Positions 14,015 through 22,202 of a stretch of DNA of 37,215 nt are shown here, piece after piece; the stretch's first letter is position 1; every line of letters starts with the position of its first letter. Both the position numbers and the translations under genes were made by a program. The notes beneath the pieces were generated by a model, which ran no database searches, was not told the DNA's origin, and was given only the letters and a program-made list of their open reading frames with translations. The stretch is from positions 1 to 37,215 of the forward strand of contig DATMEP010000133.1 in assembly GCA_035556755.1 (NCBI GenBank), read 5' to 3'. The DNA is from VRUE01 sp035556755 (GTDB lineage Bacteria > Actinomycetota > Thermoleophilia > Solirubrobacterales > 70-9).

Positions 14015-14882
14015 CGGCGCCAAGCGCGGGATGGGGCGCGGGCTGGCCGCGATCCTGCCGGAGGCCGCCACCCCCGACGCGGTCGGCGAGCTGCGGGAGC
14101 TGCCGGTCGAGCTGGTCAAGCCGAACCCGAAGCAGCCCCGCACCAGGTTCGAGCCCGAGGCCCTGGCTGGTCTTGCTGCTTCGATCGAGACCAGTGGCGT
14201 GGTCCAGCCGCTCCTGGTCCGCCCCCTGCCCGACGGCAGCTACGAGCTGATCGCCGGCGAGCGCCGCTGGCGCGCCGCGCAGCAGGCCGGGCTCGAAAAG
14301 GTGCCGGCGATCGTCCGCGACTCGGAGCGGGCGGAGCGGCTCCAGGTCGCGCTGATCGAGAACATGGTCCGCGAGGACCTCAACCCGGCCGAGGAGGCAC
14401 GGGCCTGCGCCGCCCTTGTCGACGACCTGGGCCTCTCCAAAGAGGAGTTGGCGCGGCGCATCGGCCGCAGCCGCCCCGCCGTCTCCAACCTGATCCGCCT
14501 CCTCGATCTGCCGGACGAGACGCTCGAGCTGCTCGAGTCCGGCGAGCTGAGCGAGGGCCACGGCAAGGCGCTCCTCGGCGCCGACGGCAACGATGTCCGT
14601 CGCCGCCTCGCGCGCGACGCGGCGAAGGGAGGCTGGTCGGTTCGCGAGACCGAGAACCGGGTTAGGCTGGCTGGCCAGCCAAAGCGCGGAACTGGCTCTG
14701 GGAAGGCGATTGGGTCGGAGGAGGCGGCGGCACTGCGCGATGTCGCCGACCGTTTCGAGTCGGCCCTCGGCCACGAGGTGAAGGTGCGCCCGAAGGGCGA
14801 GGAGGTCGCGGTCGAGCTCCGCTTCGAGGACCTCGACGAAGCGCTCGCGCTGGCCCGCCGCCTGGCGCGGAAGCGGAGCTGA
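14001..14882 (+). CDS. parB: Chromosome partitioning protein ParB (Spo0J)
   Basis: A CTP-dependent DNA clamp that loads at parS. With GTG at 14001 it has 293 residues. The N-terminal RGMGRGLAAIL is the usual ParA-interaction segment. The ParB/Srx CTPase domain includes PNPKQPRTRFEPEALAGLA, the box GERRWRAAQQAG, and ENMVREDLNPAEEA. The helix-turn-helix is LSKEELARRIGRSRPAVSNL. The C-terminal dimerisation part ends EDLDEALALARRLARK. The frame is open further upstream within parA, but the homology begins at about 14013, so GTG 14001 or 14007 is preferred. Confidence 0.95.
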   Translation: MPVASGAKRGMGRGLAAILPEAATPDAVGELRELPVELVKPNPKQPRTRFEPEALAGLAASIETSGVVQPLLVRPLPDGSYELIAGERRWRAAQQAGLEKVPAIVRDSERAERLQVALIENMVREDLNPAEEARACAALVDDLGLSKEELARRIGRSRPAVSNLIRLLDLPDETLELLESGELSEGHGKALLGADGNDVRRRLARDAAKGGWSVRETENRVRLAGQPKRGTGSGKAIGSEEAAALRDVADRFESALGHEVKVRPKGEEVAVELRFEDLDEALALARRLARKRS

Positions 14883-14913
14883 CCAGGCGGGACGGAGACC
14901 CCCGCATGGTCGC

Positions 14914-14919
14914 TATCAT
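14914..14919 (+). promoter_or_regulatory. Putative -10 box of tRNA-Ile
   Basis: TATCAT ends 11 bases before the tRNA 5' end, in the right place for a promoter. The -35 region is not convincing. Confidence 0.35.
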
Positions 14920-14930
14920 CGCCTCGGCTC

Positions 14931-15004
<74 letters not shown>

Positions 15005-15055
15005 CTGCCGCTGCAGTCCGTCCGTTTGCCCGTGGGGCGAGGCGGATACCCGACC

Positions 15056-15061
15056 TATAAT
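15056..15061 (+). promoter_or_regulatory. Perfect -10 box TATAAT upstream of the DUF151 gene
   Basis: TATAAT lies 29 bases before the TTG start at 15091. A -35-like TTGCCC at 15026 is too far away (24-bp spacer). This is the best -10 match in the window. Confidence 0.5.
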
Positions 15062-15090
15062 TAGCCGTCCACCTCGGCTCGGAGCGAATT

Positions 15091-15582
15091 TTGCAGCAGA
15101 TGCAGATCTACGGGGTCAGCTTCGACATGGTCGGCAAGCAGCCGATCGTGTTGCTGAAGACCGTCGACGGCAACCGGTTCCTGCCGATCTGGATCGGCCA
15201 CCCCGAGGCGGCGGCGATCCTGATGAAGCTGCAGGGTGCCTCGACTCCCCGGCCGATGACCCACGACCTGCTCTCCGACGTGCTCGAGCAGCTCGACGCC
15301 AAATGCGAGCGGGTCTCGGTCACCGAGCTGCGCGACAACACGTTCTACGCCTCGATCACCGTCTCGATCGACGGCTCTGAGATGGAGATCGACTCGCGCC
15401 CGTCCGACGCCCTCGCCCTCGCCGTCCGCGTCTCCGCCCCGATCTTCGCGGCGGAGGAGGTGATCGAGGAGTCGGCGATCGAGTTCGAGCACGAGGTCGA
15501 GGACACCGAGGAGGTCGTCGACAAGTTCAAGGAGTTCCTCGACGAGGTTTCCCCGGAGGATTTCGCGCAGGGAGATTCTTAG
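15091..15582 (+). CDS. Bifunctional nuclease family protein (DUF151)
   Basis: A 163-residue protein of the DUF151/bifunctional nuclease family; plant and some bacterial members have reported DNase/RNase activity, but the bacterial role is poorly defined. The conserved run is GVSFDMVGKQPIVLLKTVDG, then LPIWIGHPEAAAI, and later SRPSDALALAVRVSAPIFAAEEV, which is the family signature. The acidic C-terminus (EFEHEVEDTEEVVDKFKEFL) resembles a UvrB/UvrC-type helical tail. The TTG start at 15091 is preferred because GGAG lies 6 bases upstream; ATG at 15100 is the alternative. Its stop overlaps the stop of the convergent ddl gene. Confidence 0.88.
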   Translation: MQQMQIYGVSFDMVGKQPIVLLKTVDGNRFLPIWIGHPEAAAILMKLQGASTPRPMTHDLLSDVLEQLDAKCERVSVTELRDNTFYASITVSIDGSEMEIDSRPSDALALAVRVSAPIFAAEEVIEESAIEFEHEVEDTEEVVDKFKEFLDEVSPEDFAQGDS

Positions 15583-16511
15583 GCCGCGGCGGGCTTCAGG
15601 GCGAGGTCGAGGATCCGCTCGACCAGGTCCTCGAACGACATCCCGGCGGCCTCGGCGGCCTGGGGGAGGAGGCTGGTGTCGGTGAGGCCGGGGATCGCGT
15701 TGACCTCGAGCACCTGCGGGCCGTCCTCGCCGAGGATCAGGTCGACCCGGGAGAAGCCCGAGCAGCCGAGCGCCTCGTAGGCCGCCAGCGCGGCGGCGGT
15801 GACCGCGGCTGTTTCCCCGCTGTTCAGCTTGGCGGGACAGACGAACTCCGTGCGGCCGATCTCGTAGCGCGCCTCGAAGTCGTAGCGGTCGCCGTCGCCC
15901 GGGATCGCCTCGACCACCGGCAGCGGCTCGCTGCCGATCACGCTGACGGCCAGCTCGCGGCCCTCGACGAAACGCTCCAGCAGCACCCGGTCGTCGTAGC
16001 TGAAGGCGGAGACGAGCGCCTCGGGAACCTCGAACCAGCTCGCGGCGAACTTCACCCCCAGCGCCGAGCCGCCGCGGCTCGGCTTGACGACGAGCGGGAA
16101 GCCGAGCCGCTCCTCCAGGGCGCTCAGCGCGTCGGCGGCGCCGAGCTCGCGAAAGGCCGTCTCGTTGAAGGCGAACCAGTCCGGAGTCGCCACTCCGGCT
16201 CCGCGCAGCTCCTGCTTGGCGAGCACCTTGTCCATGCACCGCCCGCAGGCCGCGACGCCGGGACCGGTGAAGGGAATGCCGAGTATCTCCAGCAGCTCCT
16301 GAGCGGTCCCGTCCTCGCCGCCGAGGCCGTGCATGGCGACGAAGGCGACGTCGGGCGCCTCCGCGATCAGTCGCTTGACCAGGTCGCCGCCGGCATCGAG
16401 CGGCACCGCGTCGTGGCCGAGGCGTTCGAGTGCGTCCTCGACCCGAGCGCCCGAGCGTAGTGAGACACCACGCTCCAGCGACCGGCCGCCCTTGAGCACG
16501 GCGACCCTCAC
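15579..16511 (-). CDS. ddl: D-alanine--D-alanine ligase
   Basis: An ATP-grasp enzyme that joins two D-Ala for peptidoglycan precursors. It has 310 residues, normal for Ddl. Key regions are VLKGGRSLERGVSLRSG at the N-terminus, AMHGLGGEDGTAQELLEILG, the ATP-grasp lysine segment FPLVVKPSRGGSALGV, and VLEVNAIPGLTDTSLLP near the C-terminus with the metal-binding Asn. The GTG start overlaps the stop of the upstream aminotransferase (GTGA), so the two are likely co-translated. It is convergent with the DUF151 gene, the stop codons overlapping, so no terminator separates them. A cell-wall operon partner cannot be identified from the window. Confidence 0.95.
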   Translation of the reverse strand: MRVAVLKGGRSLERGVSLRSGARVEDALERLGHDAVPLDAGGDLVKRLIAEAPDVAFVAMHGLGGEDGTAQELLEILGIPFTGPGVAACGRCMDKVLAKQELRGAGVATPDWFAFNETAFRELGAADALSALEERLGFPLVVKPSRGGSALGVKFAASWFEVPEALVSAFSYDDRVLLERFVEGRELAVSVIGSEPLPVVEAIPGDGDRYDFEARYEIGRTEFVCPAKLNSGETAAVTAAALAAYEALGCSGFSRVDLILGEDGPQVLEVNAIPGLTDTSLLPQAAEAAGMSFEDLVERILDLALKPAAA

Positions 16512-17926
16512 GCCGAGCCCTCGCCGGTCCTGCGAAAGGGCAATACGACCGAATCTGCCTCCGAGGAATCCGGTCGCGGCGGGGTTGCCGGCGGTCGTGA
16601 ATCGGTTCCATCCCCGTCCTCGACCTCACCTGCGGGCGCGTGCGGGCGCTCCGCCGTGATCGCCCCGTACAGCTCGACCTGCTCGCCGATCGCCTTGCCG
16701 ATCCGGCGGATCCCCTCACGGATCTCGTCCTCTCCGACGCCGGAGAAGTTGAGCCGCATCGAGCCGCGCCCGCGCCCCTCGTCGACGTAGGCGGCCTGGC
16801 CCGGGACGAAGGCGACGTCCTCACGCAGCGCCTTCGCCAGCAGGTCGCTGGTGTCGATGTACTCGGGCAGCGTCGCCCAGATGAAGAGCCCCCCTTCGGG
16901 CTCCGTCCAGGTCGCCTGCGCGGGGAAGTGCTCGCGCAGCGCCTCGACCATCGCGTCGCGTCGCGCCCGGTAGATCTCGACCAGGCTGGCGACGTACTCC
17001 TGCCAGCGCCCTTCGGCGAAGTACTCGCGGACGAAGTACTGGGTGAGGGTCGAGGTGCAGAGGTCGGACGCCTGCTTGCCGAGCACGATCTTCTCCATCA
17101 CCGGCGGCGGCGCCACCGCCCAGCCCAGCCTGATCCCGGGCGAGAGGATCTTCGAGAAGGTGCCGACGTAGAGGACGAAGTCGCCGCCGTCGAGCTGGTA
17201 GAGCGGCGGCAGCGGGTCGCCGCCGAAGCGCAGCAGCCCGTAGGGGTTGTCCTCGACCACGAGCAGCTCGCGCTGCCGGGCCAGCTCGACCAGCCGCCGC
17301 CGCCGCTCCAGCGAGAGGGTCACGCCGGCGGGGTTCTGGAAGTTGGGCACCGAGTAGACGAACTTGGGCCGTTTGCCTTCACCGTCGAGCCGCGCCAGAA
17401 CCTCTTCCAGTTCGTCGATCCGCATCCCGTCGCCGTCGCACTCGATCTGCACGACGTCGGCCTGGTAGCTGCAGAAGACGGGCACCGCGCCCGGGTAGGT
17501 GGGCGCCTCGCAGACGACGACGTCGCCGGGGTCGACGAGCGTCTTGCAGATCAGGTCGATCGCCTGCTGACCGCCGGTGGTGACGATCACGTCTTCGGGA
17601 TCGGGGAGCATTCCCTCCGCGCCCATCACCTGGACGATGCAGTCGACGGTCTCTGCGAAGCCCTCGGTCGGCCCGTACTGCAGCGCCTCCGCCGCCGACT
17701 CCTGGGCGATCCGGGTCATCTGCGCGGCGAAGGTGGCGGCCGGAAAGGTGGAGGTGTCGGGGAGCCCGCCGGCCAGCGAGATCACCTCGGGACGCGCGGT
17801 GATGGCCATCAGGTCCCGCATCGCCGAGGAGCGCATGACCCCGGTCCGCTCGGCGAACAGCCCCGCGTAGCGCTCGAGATCCCGGGTCCGGGTGTGGGCG
17901 CGCCGCCTGAGGGGGGGCTCGGACAT
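16508..17926 (-). CDS. PLP-dependent aminotransferase, class I/II (LysN-like)
   Basis: A fold-type I aminotransferase of 472 residues, close to the 2-aminoadipate/LysN and MocR-type catalytic domains. There is no GntR DNA-binding domain. Visible elements are ISLAGGLPDTSTFP, the cofactor-contact segment VTTGGQQAIDLICKTLVDPGD, VYSVPNFQNPAGVTLSLERR with the conserved Asn, the cofactor Tyr in VEDNPYGLL, and the Schiff-base lysine in GTFSKILSPGIRLGW. The C-terminal 45 residues are low-complexity Pro/Glu/Asp-rich and not part of the fold. The start is ATG at 17924-17926 (the frame is open to 18061 but without homology). Substrate cannot be told; coupling to ddl suggests amino-acid supply for the wall, which is only inference. 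Confidence 0.85.
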   Translation of the reverse strand: MSEPPLRRRAHTRTRDLERYAGLFAERTGVMRSSAMRDLMAITARPEVISLAGGLPDTSTFPAATFAAQMTRIAQESAAEALQYGPTEGFAETVDCIVQVMGAEGMLPDPEDVIVTTGGQQAIDLICKTLVDPGDVVVCEAPTYPGAVPVFCSYQADVVQIECDGDGMRIDELEEVLARLDGEGKRPKFVYSVPNFQNPAGVTLSLERRRRLVELARQRELLVVEDNPYGLLRFGGDPLPPLYQLDGGDFVLYVGTFSKILSPGIRLGWAVAPPPVMEKIVLGKQASDLCTSTLTQYFVREYFAEGRWQEYVASLVEIYRARRDAMVEALREHFPAQATWTEPEGGLFIWATLPEYIDTSDLLAKALREDVAFVPGQAAYVDEGRGRGSMRLNFSGVGEDEIREGIRRIGKAIGEQVELYGAITAERPHAPAGEVEDGDGTDSRPPATPPRPDSSEADSVVLPFRRTGEGSA

Positions 17927-17968
17927 TCGGGACAGTGTGGCGAATCCGCGCCGCCTCGCCCGGGCGGT

Positions 17969-17974
17969 TAGGTT
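17969..17974 (+). promoter_or_regulatory. Putative -10 box before the small membrane protein gene
   Basis: TAGGTT ends 6 bases before the ATG at 17981, in the divergent gap with the aminotransferase gene. The spacing is leaderless-type. Confidence 0.35.
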
Positions 17975-17980
17975 TTCCGC

Positions 17981-18415
17981 ATGGGATCTCTCTGGGACAT
18001 CTGCCTCGTGCTCGGCATCGGGGTCGCGATCGGAATGCTGGCCGGGACGACCGGCACGCACGGGTCGGCGCGGGGGAGGATGACCGTTCTCGCCGCCGCG
18101 ATCGGCCTCGTCGCGGGACTCCTGCTCGCCGGTACGGCCGACCTCGATACCCCGGTCTCGGCGTTCTTCGGCCTGCTCGGCTCCGTCGTCGCCTGCGTCG
18201 TCGTCAGCGACCTGGTCGCGGGCGCCGGACGGCGTGAGGGAAGCGGGGGAGGGGCGCTTGGCTTCCTCGTCTCGCTAGCCGCCCTCATCGTCGTCGCGAT
18301 CTCGATCCTCGTCTCGCCCGTCGTCCTGCTCGTCGTCGCGGCGCTGGTCTGGACCGGGGTCTCGCGGCACCGTCGCGCCCAGCGCAAGCACGCCGGCCTC
18401 CGCGTCCTGCGCTAG
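17981..18415 (+). CDS. Small integral membrane protein, unknown function
   Basis: A 144-residue protein with about four hydrophobic segments (roughly 7-23, 34-51, 62-80 and 92-124, the last long enough for two passes). A Gly/Arg-rich loop (GAGRREGSGGG) separates the third and fourth segments, and the C-terminus is basic (RHRRAQRKHAGLRVLR), probably cytoplasmic. I do not recognise the family. It is divergent from the aminotransferase gene and 34 bases before the phosphatase-like gene, with which it may be co-transcribed. Codon use and GC content match its neighbours, so it looks like a real gene. Confidence 0.7.
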   Translation: MGSLWDICLVLGIGVAIGMLAGTTGTHGSARGRMTVLAAAIGLVAGLLLAGTADLDTPVSAFFGLLGSVVACVVVSDLVAGAGRREGSGGGALGFLVSLAALIVVAISILVSPVVLLVVAALVWTGVSRHRRAQRKHAGLRVLR

Positions 18416-18449
18416 AGCGACGGCGAGGGGCATCATCATTCGCCCCACG

Positions 18450-19916
18450 ATGGCGGCGAAGAAGCTGGTCCTCACCTATGTCGACTCGCTGCGCACCGAC
18501 ATGCTCGAACGCGCCGTTGCCGAAGGGAGAGCGCCGACCTTCGGGGCGCTGCTGGAGCGCGGCGTCCTCGTCCCCGACTGCGTCTCCAGCTTCCCCTCGG
18601 TGACTCCCGTGGCCAGTGCCGAGATGGTCACCGGCGTCGGCGCCGACCGGCACTGGATCAGCGGCATGAACTGGTACCACCGGCTCGAGCGCCGCTACGT
18701 CGAGTACGGCTCCTCGCTGGAGGCGACCCGGGCGGTTGGCGTCTTCCGCGCCCTCTACGACCTCGTCTACAACATGAACCTCGCCCACCTCAACCCGGAG
18801 GCGGAAACGGTCTTCGAGCGGCTCGACGACGCCGGCCTGCGTACCGCCTGCACGCCGTTCCTGATCTACCGTGGGCGCCACCGGCACCAGGTCTCGCTCG
18901 AGGGCCTGATGCGCCGCGCGGTCGACACCACCGGGCTCAAGTTCCGCCACCACACCTGGGGCCCGGGCGAGCTCTTCTACGGCGACCTCTACGCAAGCCG
19001 CGAGGTTCCCTGCAAATCGACCTCGATCCCCGGCAACCGCGACGGCTACTCCGCCTGCTGCGCGGCGGAGCTGGCCAAGGCCGACGGGTACGACTTCCTC
19101 CTCTTCTCGCTCCCCGACAACGACAACTACTCGCACCGGCACGGGCCGGGGGCGAGCGTCGTGTCGATCGCCAAGGCGGACCACTGCTTCGCAAAGTTGG
19201 TCGAAGCGGCGGGCGGGCTGGAGGAGTTCCTCGCCGGTCACGCCGTGATCCTGCTCGCCGATCACGCCCAGACGGAGGTCGCCCGGGGCCTGCCGCTGGC
19301 CGAGCTGCTCGGCCGCGAGTGGTCGGTGCTGCAACCTTCCGACGACCGTCCTGAACTGGCCCAGCTGGCGGTCAGCCCGACCGGCCGCGCCGCCCATGTC
19401 TACCTGCTGCCCGGGGAGGGGCCGCGGGCGGAGCACGCCGAGGTCGCCGGTCTGCTGACCCGGACCGAAGGGGTCGACCTGGTCTGCTGGCTGGACGGCC
19501 AGACCGCGGTGGTCGAGCGGGGTGCCCGCAGCCTGCGCTTTGGGCCCGGCGACTCGGTGCGTGACCTGCGCGGCGCCGGTTGGGACCTGGACGGTGACCT
19601 GGCGGCGCTCGAGGCCTCAGTCGAAGACGGGAAGTTGCGCAGCGACGAGTACCCGGACCCCCTGACCCGCGTCTTCGCTGCACTCACCGCTCCCAGCGCC
19701 GGCGACTTCGTCGTCTCCCTGGCGCCTGGCTACGAGGCGGTCGACTGGGGCGGCGTCAGCCACGCCGGCGGGGGCAGTCACGGCGCCCTGCACCGCGACG
19801 ACTCGCTCGGCCCCCTGCTCTTCGTCGGTTGCGGTCCCGAGAGAGCGGACGAGCGCGAGCAGTGGGCCCTGCGGGACGTCGCGCCGATCGTGCTGGAGCA
19901 CTTCGGGATCGTGTGA
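18450..19916 (+). CDS. Alkaline phosphatase superfamily phosphodiesterase/nucleotide pyrophosphatase
   Basis: A 488-residue metal-dependent hydrolase of the type I phosphodiesterase/nucleotide pyrophosphatase branch. Metal ligands and nucleophile can be read off: the first Asp in TYVDSLRTDM, the nucleophilic Thr in SSFPSVTPVASAEM, Asp/His in SLPDNDNYSHRHGPG, the DH pair in VILLADHAQTEV, and the last His in GGGSHGALHRDDS. There is no signal peptide, so it is probably cytoplasmic, unless the start is misplaced. Its stop overlaps the next gene's ATG by one base (TGATG), so it may act on a lipid-linked or nucleotide-linked product of that membrane protein; this link is inference. The substrate is unknown. 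Confidence 0.85.
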   Translation: MAAKKLVLTYVDSLRTDMLERAVAEGRAPTFGALLERGVLVPDCVSSFPSVTPVASAEMVTGVGADRHWISGMNWYHRLERRYVEYGSSLEATRAVGVFRALYDLVYNMNLAHLNPEAETVFERLDDAGLRTACTPFLIYRGRHRHQVSLEGLMRRAVDTTGLKFRHHTWGPGELFYGDLYASREVPCKSTSIPGNRDGYSACCAAELAKADGYDFLLFSLPDNDNYSHRHGPGASVVSIAKADHCFAKLVEAAGGLEEFLAGHAVILLADHAQTEVARGLPLAELLGREWSVLQPSDDRPELAQLAVSPTGRAAHVYLLPGEGPRAEHAEVAGLLTRTEGVDLVCWLDGQTAVVERGARSLRFGPGDSVRDLRGAGWDLDGDLAALEASVEDGKLRSDEYPDPLTRVFAALTAPSAGDFVVSLAPGYEAVDWGGVSHAGGGSHGALHRDDSLGPLLFVGCGPERADEREQWALRDVAPIVLEHFGIV

Positions 19917-21466
19917 TGCGCGCCGTCGCTGCCGCGGCAGCGCTGCTCCTGCTGCTGTTCCCGACCTCGGCGCCCGCTTCGCAGATCAGCGCCGCGGAAG
20001 CGGTTCGGGCGGCCGATCGCGACGAGAAGATCGCCGCGCACCAGGAGAGGAACGGAGGCCTGACTCACACCGCGAGCAAGGTCGATGGCGAGTGGGAGGT
20101 CTCCTACTTCGCCGGCGGGGATCGGGTGGCGTTGGCGATCGTCGATCCGGCGTCGGGGCGGGTGCGCGAGTCCTGGACCGGGTACCAGGTCGCCTGGAGG
20201 ATGGCGCGAGGCTACTCGGGCGCTTTCGGCCACAAGCTCAATGCGCCCTACGTCTTCCTGCCGCTCTGCGCCCTCTTTCTGGTCGGCTTGCTCGACTGGC
20301 GGCGCCCCTGGCGAGTCGCCAACCTCGACCTCCTCGTCCTGCTCGGCTTCGGCGTCTCCCACTACTTCTTCAACCGGGCCGAGATCGGGGTCTCCGTCCC
20401 GCTCCAGTACCCGGTCCTGCTCTACCTCTTCGGCCGCTGTCTCTGGATCGGTCTGCGCGGCCACGGCGAGGGACTGCGACCCGTCTGGCCAGCCGCCGCC
20501 CTGCTCGTCGCCGCCCTCTTCCTGATCGGCTTCCGGGTCGGCCTCAACGTCGCCGACTCGGGCGCGATCGACGTCGGCTACGCCGGCGTGGTCGGCGCCG
20601 ACCGGATCGCCCACGGGGAACCGCTCTACGACAACTTCCCCACCGACGTCGGCCAGGGCGACACTTACGGCCCGGTCAACTACCTCTCCTACGTCCCCTT
20701 CGAGGCAATCTGGCCGTGGGATGGAACCTGGGACGACCTGCCAGCCGCCCACGCCGGCGCCGTCTGCTTCGACTTAGCTACCTTCGCCCTGCTGATCCTG
20801 CTCGGCTACCGAATCCGGCGCGGCCCGCAAGGGCGAAAGCTCGCCGCGACCCTGGCCTTCGGCTGGGCCGCCTACCCCTACACCGCCTTCGCCCTGGAGT
20901 CGAACTCCAACGACACGCTCGTCGCACTGCTCCTCGTCGCTGTTTTGCTGACGCTCACTCGTCCCGTGGCTCGTGGCGTCCTCACGGCGCTCGCGACCCT
21001 GACCAAGTTCGCCCCGATCGTGCTGGCCCCGATGCTGGCGACCTACGGATCGAAGTCACGTTGGCGATTCGCGGCAGCGTTCGGCGTCACCGCCGTGTCG
21101 CTGATGGCATGGCCCGCAATCGACCCGGGTCTGAGCACCGTCTGGGACCGCACGATCGGCTACCAGGCGGACCGCGACTCCCCGTTCAGTATCTGGGGCC
21201 AGGTCCCAAGTCTGGAGCCACTGCGAATCGCGCTACTCGGCGGCGTCGGAGCTCTCTCGATCGCCCTCGCCTTCTGGCCGAAAGGCAAGACGCCGGTCCA
21301 GCTCGCCGCCCTGGGTGCCGCGCTGCTAATCGGCCTGCAGATAACCGCCGAGCACTGGTTCTACCTCTACATAGTCTGGTTTTACCCGCTGCTGCTGGTC
21401 GCTATGGCGACGGTGGAGCGGGAACCATCACCGGCTCGATCGAGTCGGCCAGCCCCCGCTCGTTGA
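19916..21466 (+). CDS. Multi-pass membrane glycosyltransferase-like protein (GT87/DUF2029 type) with N-terminal extracytoplasmic domain
   Basis: A 516-residue membrane protein. The N-terminus is a signal sequence or anchor (MRAVAAAAALLLLLFPTSAP), followed by about 85 exported residues. Their DGEWEVSYFAGGDRVALAIVD pattern resembles a PepSY-like fold. About ten membrane helices follow. The loop LYDNFPTDVGQGDTYGPVNY between early helices and the segment ALESNSNDTLVALL recall polyprenol-phosphate-dependent GT-C enzymes of the DUF2029 group. I am fairly sure it is a GT-C-like membrane enzyme and unsure of donor or acceptor. The ATG start at 19916 overlaps the phosphatase stop. Its 3' end overlaps the convergent YmdB-type gene by 65 bases. 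Confidence 0.7.
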   Translation: MRAVAAAAALLLLLFPTSAPASQISAAEAVRAADRDEKIAAHQERNGGLTHTASKVDGEWEVSYFAGGDRVALAIVDPASGRVRESWTGYQVAWRMARGYSGAFGHKLNAPYVFLPLCALFLVGLLDWRRPWRVANLDLLVLLGFGVSHYFFNRAEIGVSVPLQYPVLLYLFGRCLWIGLRGHGEGLRPVWPAAALLVAALFLIGFRVGLNVADSGAIDVGYAGVVGADRIAHGEPLYDNFPTDVGQGDTYGPVNYLSYVPFEAIWPWDGTWDDLPAAHAGAVCFDLATFALLILLGYRIRRGPQGRKLAATLAFGWAAYPYTAFALESNSNDTLVALLLVAVLLTLTRPVARGVLTALATLTKFAPIVLAPMLATYGSKSRWRFAAAFGVTAVSLMAWPAIDPGLSTVWDRTIGYQADRDSPFSIWGQVPSLEPLRIALLGGVGALSIALAFWPKGKTPVQLAALGAALLIGLQITAEHWFYLYIVWFYPLLLVAMATVEREPSPARSSRPAPAR

Positions 21467-22181
21467 CCTCGACCACAGCGCCCATCACCCAGACGTCCTC
21501 CTCGGCGGTTTCGAACCTGACCGGCATCTGGGTGATCATCGCCTCCAGCACCTGCTCCGGCTTCACCCCGAGCACGCTGGTCCGCGAGCCGGTCATGCCG
21601 ACGTCGGAGACATAGGCGGTCCCCTGCGGCAGCACCCGGGCGTCGGCGGTCGGCACGTGGGTGTGGGTGCCGAACACCGCCGCCACCCGTCCGTCGAGGT
21701 GCCAGCCCATCGCCACCTTCTCGCTGGTCACCTCGGCGTGGAAGTCGACGATCGTGAAGTCGGCCTCGATCCGCTCGAGGATCGCGTCGACCTCGTGGAA
21801 GGGCGAGCGGGCGACCTGCAGCCCGATCGCCCCGCTCAGGTTGATCACCCCGACCCGCTTGCCGGCCGCCTCCACCACCATGTGCCCTTTGCCGGGATTG
21901 GCGTGCGGGTAGTTGGCGGGGCGGATCACCCGCTCGGCACGGTCGAGAAAGTCGTAGGCCTCGCGGTGGCGGTAGACGTGGTTGCCGGTCGTGATCGCGT
22001 CGGCACCCGCGTCGAAGAGCGCCCCGGCGGTCTTCTCGGTGATCCCCATCCCGCCCGCCGAGTTCTCGCCGTTGACGACAACCAGATCCGGCTGGTGCCG
22101 CTCGCGCAACTCGGGCATCGCCGCTTGCAGACCGCGCCGCCCGGGCCCGCCGACCACGTCTCCGATGAAGAGCACCCGCAT
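21402..22181 (-). CDS. YmdB-family metallophosphoesterase (TIGR00282)
   Basis: A 259-residue calcineurin-like phosphoesterase; B. subtilis YmdB hydrolyses 2',3'- and 3',5'-cyclic nucleotides. The metal-binding pattern is complete: FIGDVVGGPGR, VVNGENSAGGMGI, TTGNHVYRHREA, VDFHAEVTSEKVAMG and VFGTHTHVPTAD. The C-terminus (PVMVPAPPSP) is coded in the region that overlaps the convergent membrane protein gene by 65 bp. It starts at ATG 22179-22181, with the ABC permease gene stop 21 bases upstream on the same strand, so it may be the last gene of that transcript. Confidence 0.92.
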   Translation of the reverse strand: MRVLFIGDVVGGPGRRGLQAAMPELRERHQPDLVVVNGENSAGGMGITEKTAGALFDAGADAITTGNHVYRHREAYDFLDRAERVIRPANYPHANPGKGHMVVEAAGKRVGVINLSGAIGLQVARSPFHEVDAILERIEADFTIVDFHAEVTSEKVAMGWHLDGRVAAVFGTHTHVPTADARVLPQGTAYVSDVGMTGSRTSVLGVKPEQVLEAMITQMPVRFETAEEDVWVMGAVVEVNERGLADSIEPVMVPAPPSP

Positions 22182-22202
22182 GGTGGGAGGACCCTATCCC
22201 GC

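Noticed and set aside
16824..17926. Aminotransferase as a MocR-type regulator
   Set aside because: The N-terminus has no GntR winged helix; the catalytic domain starts almost at once.
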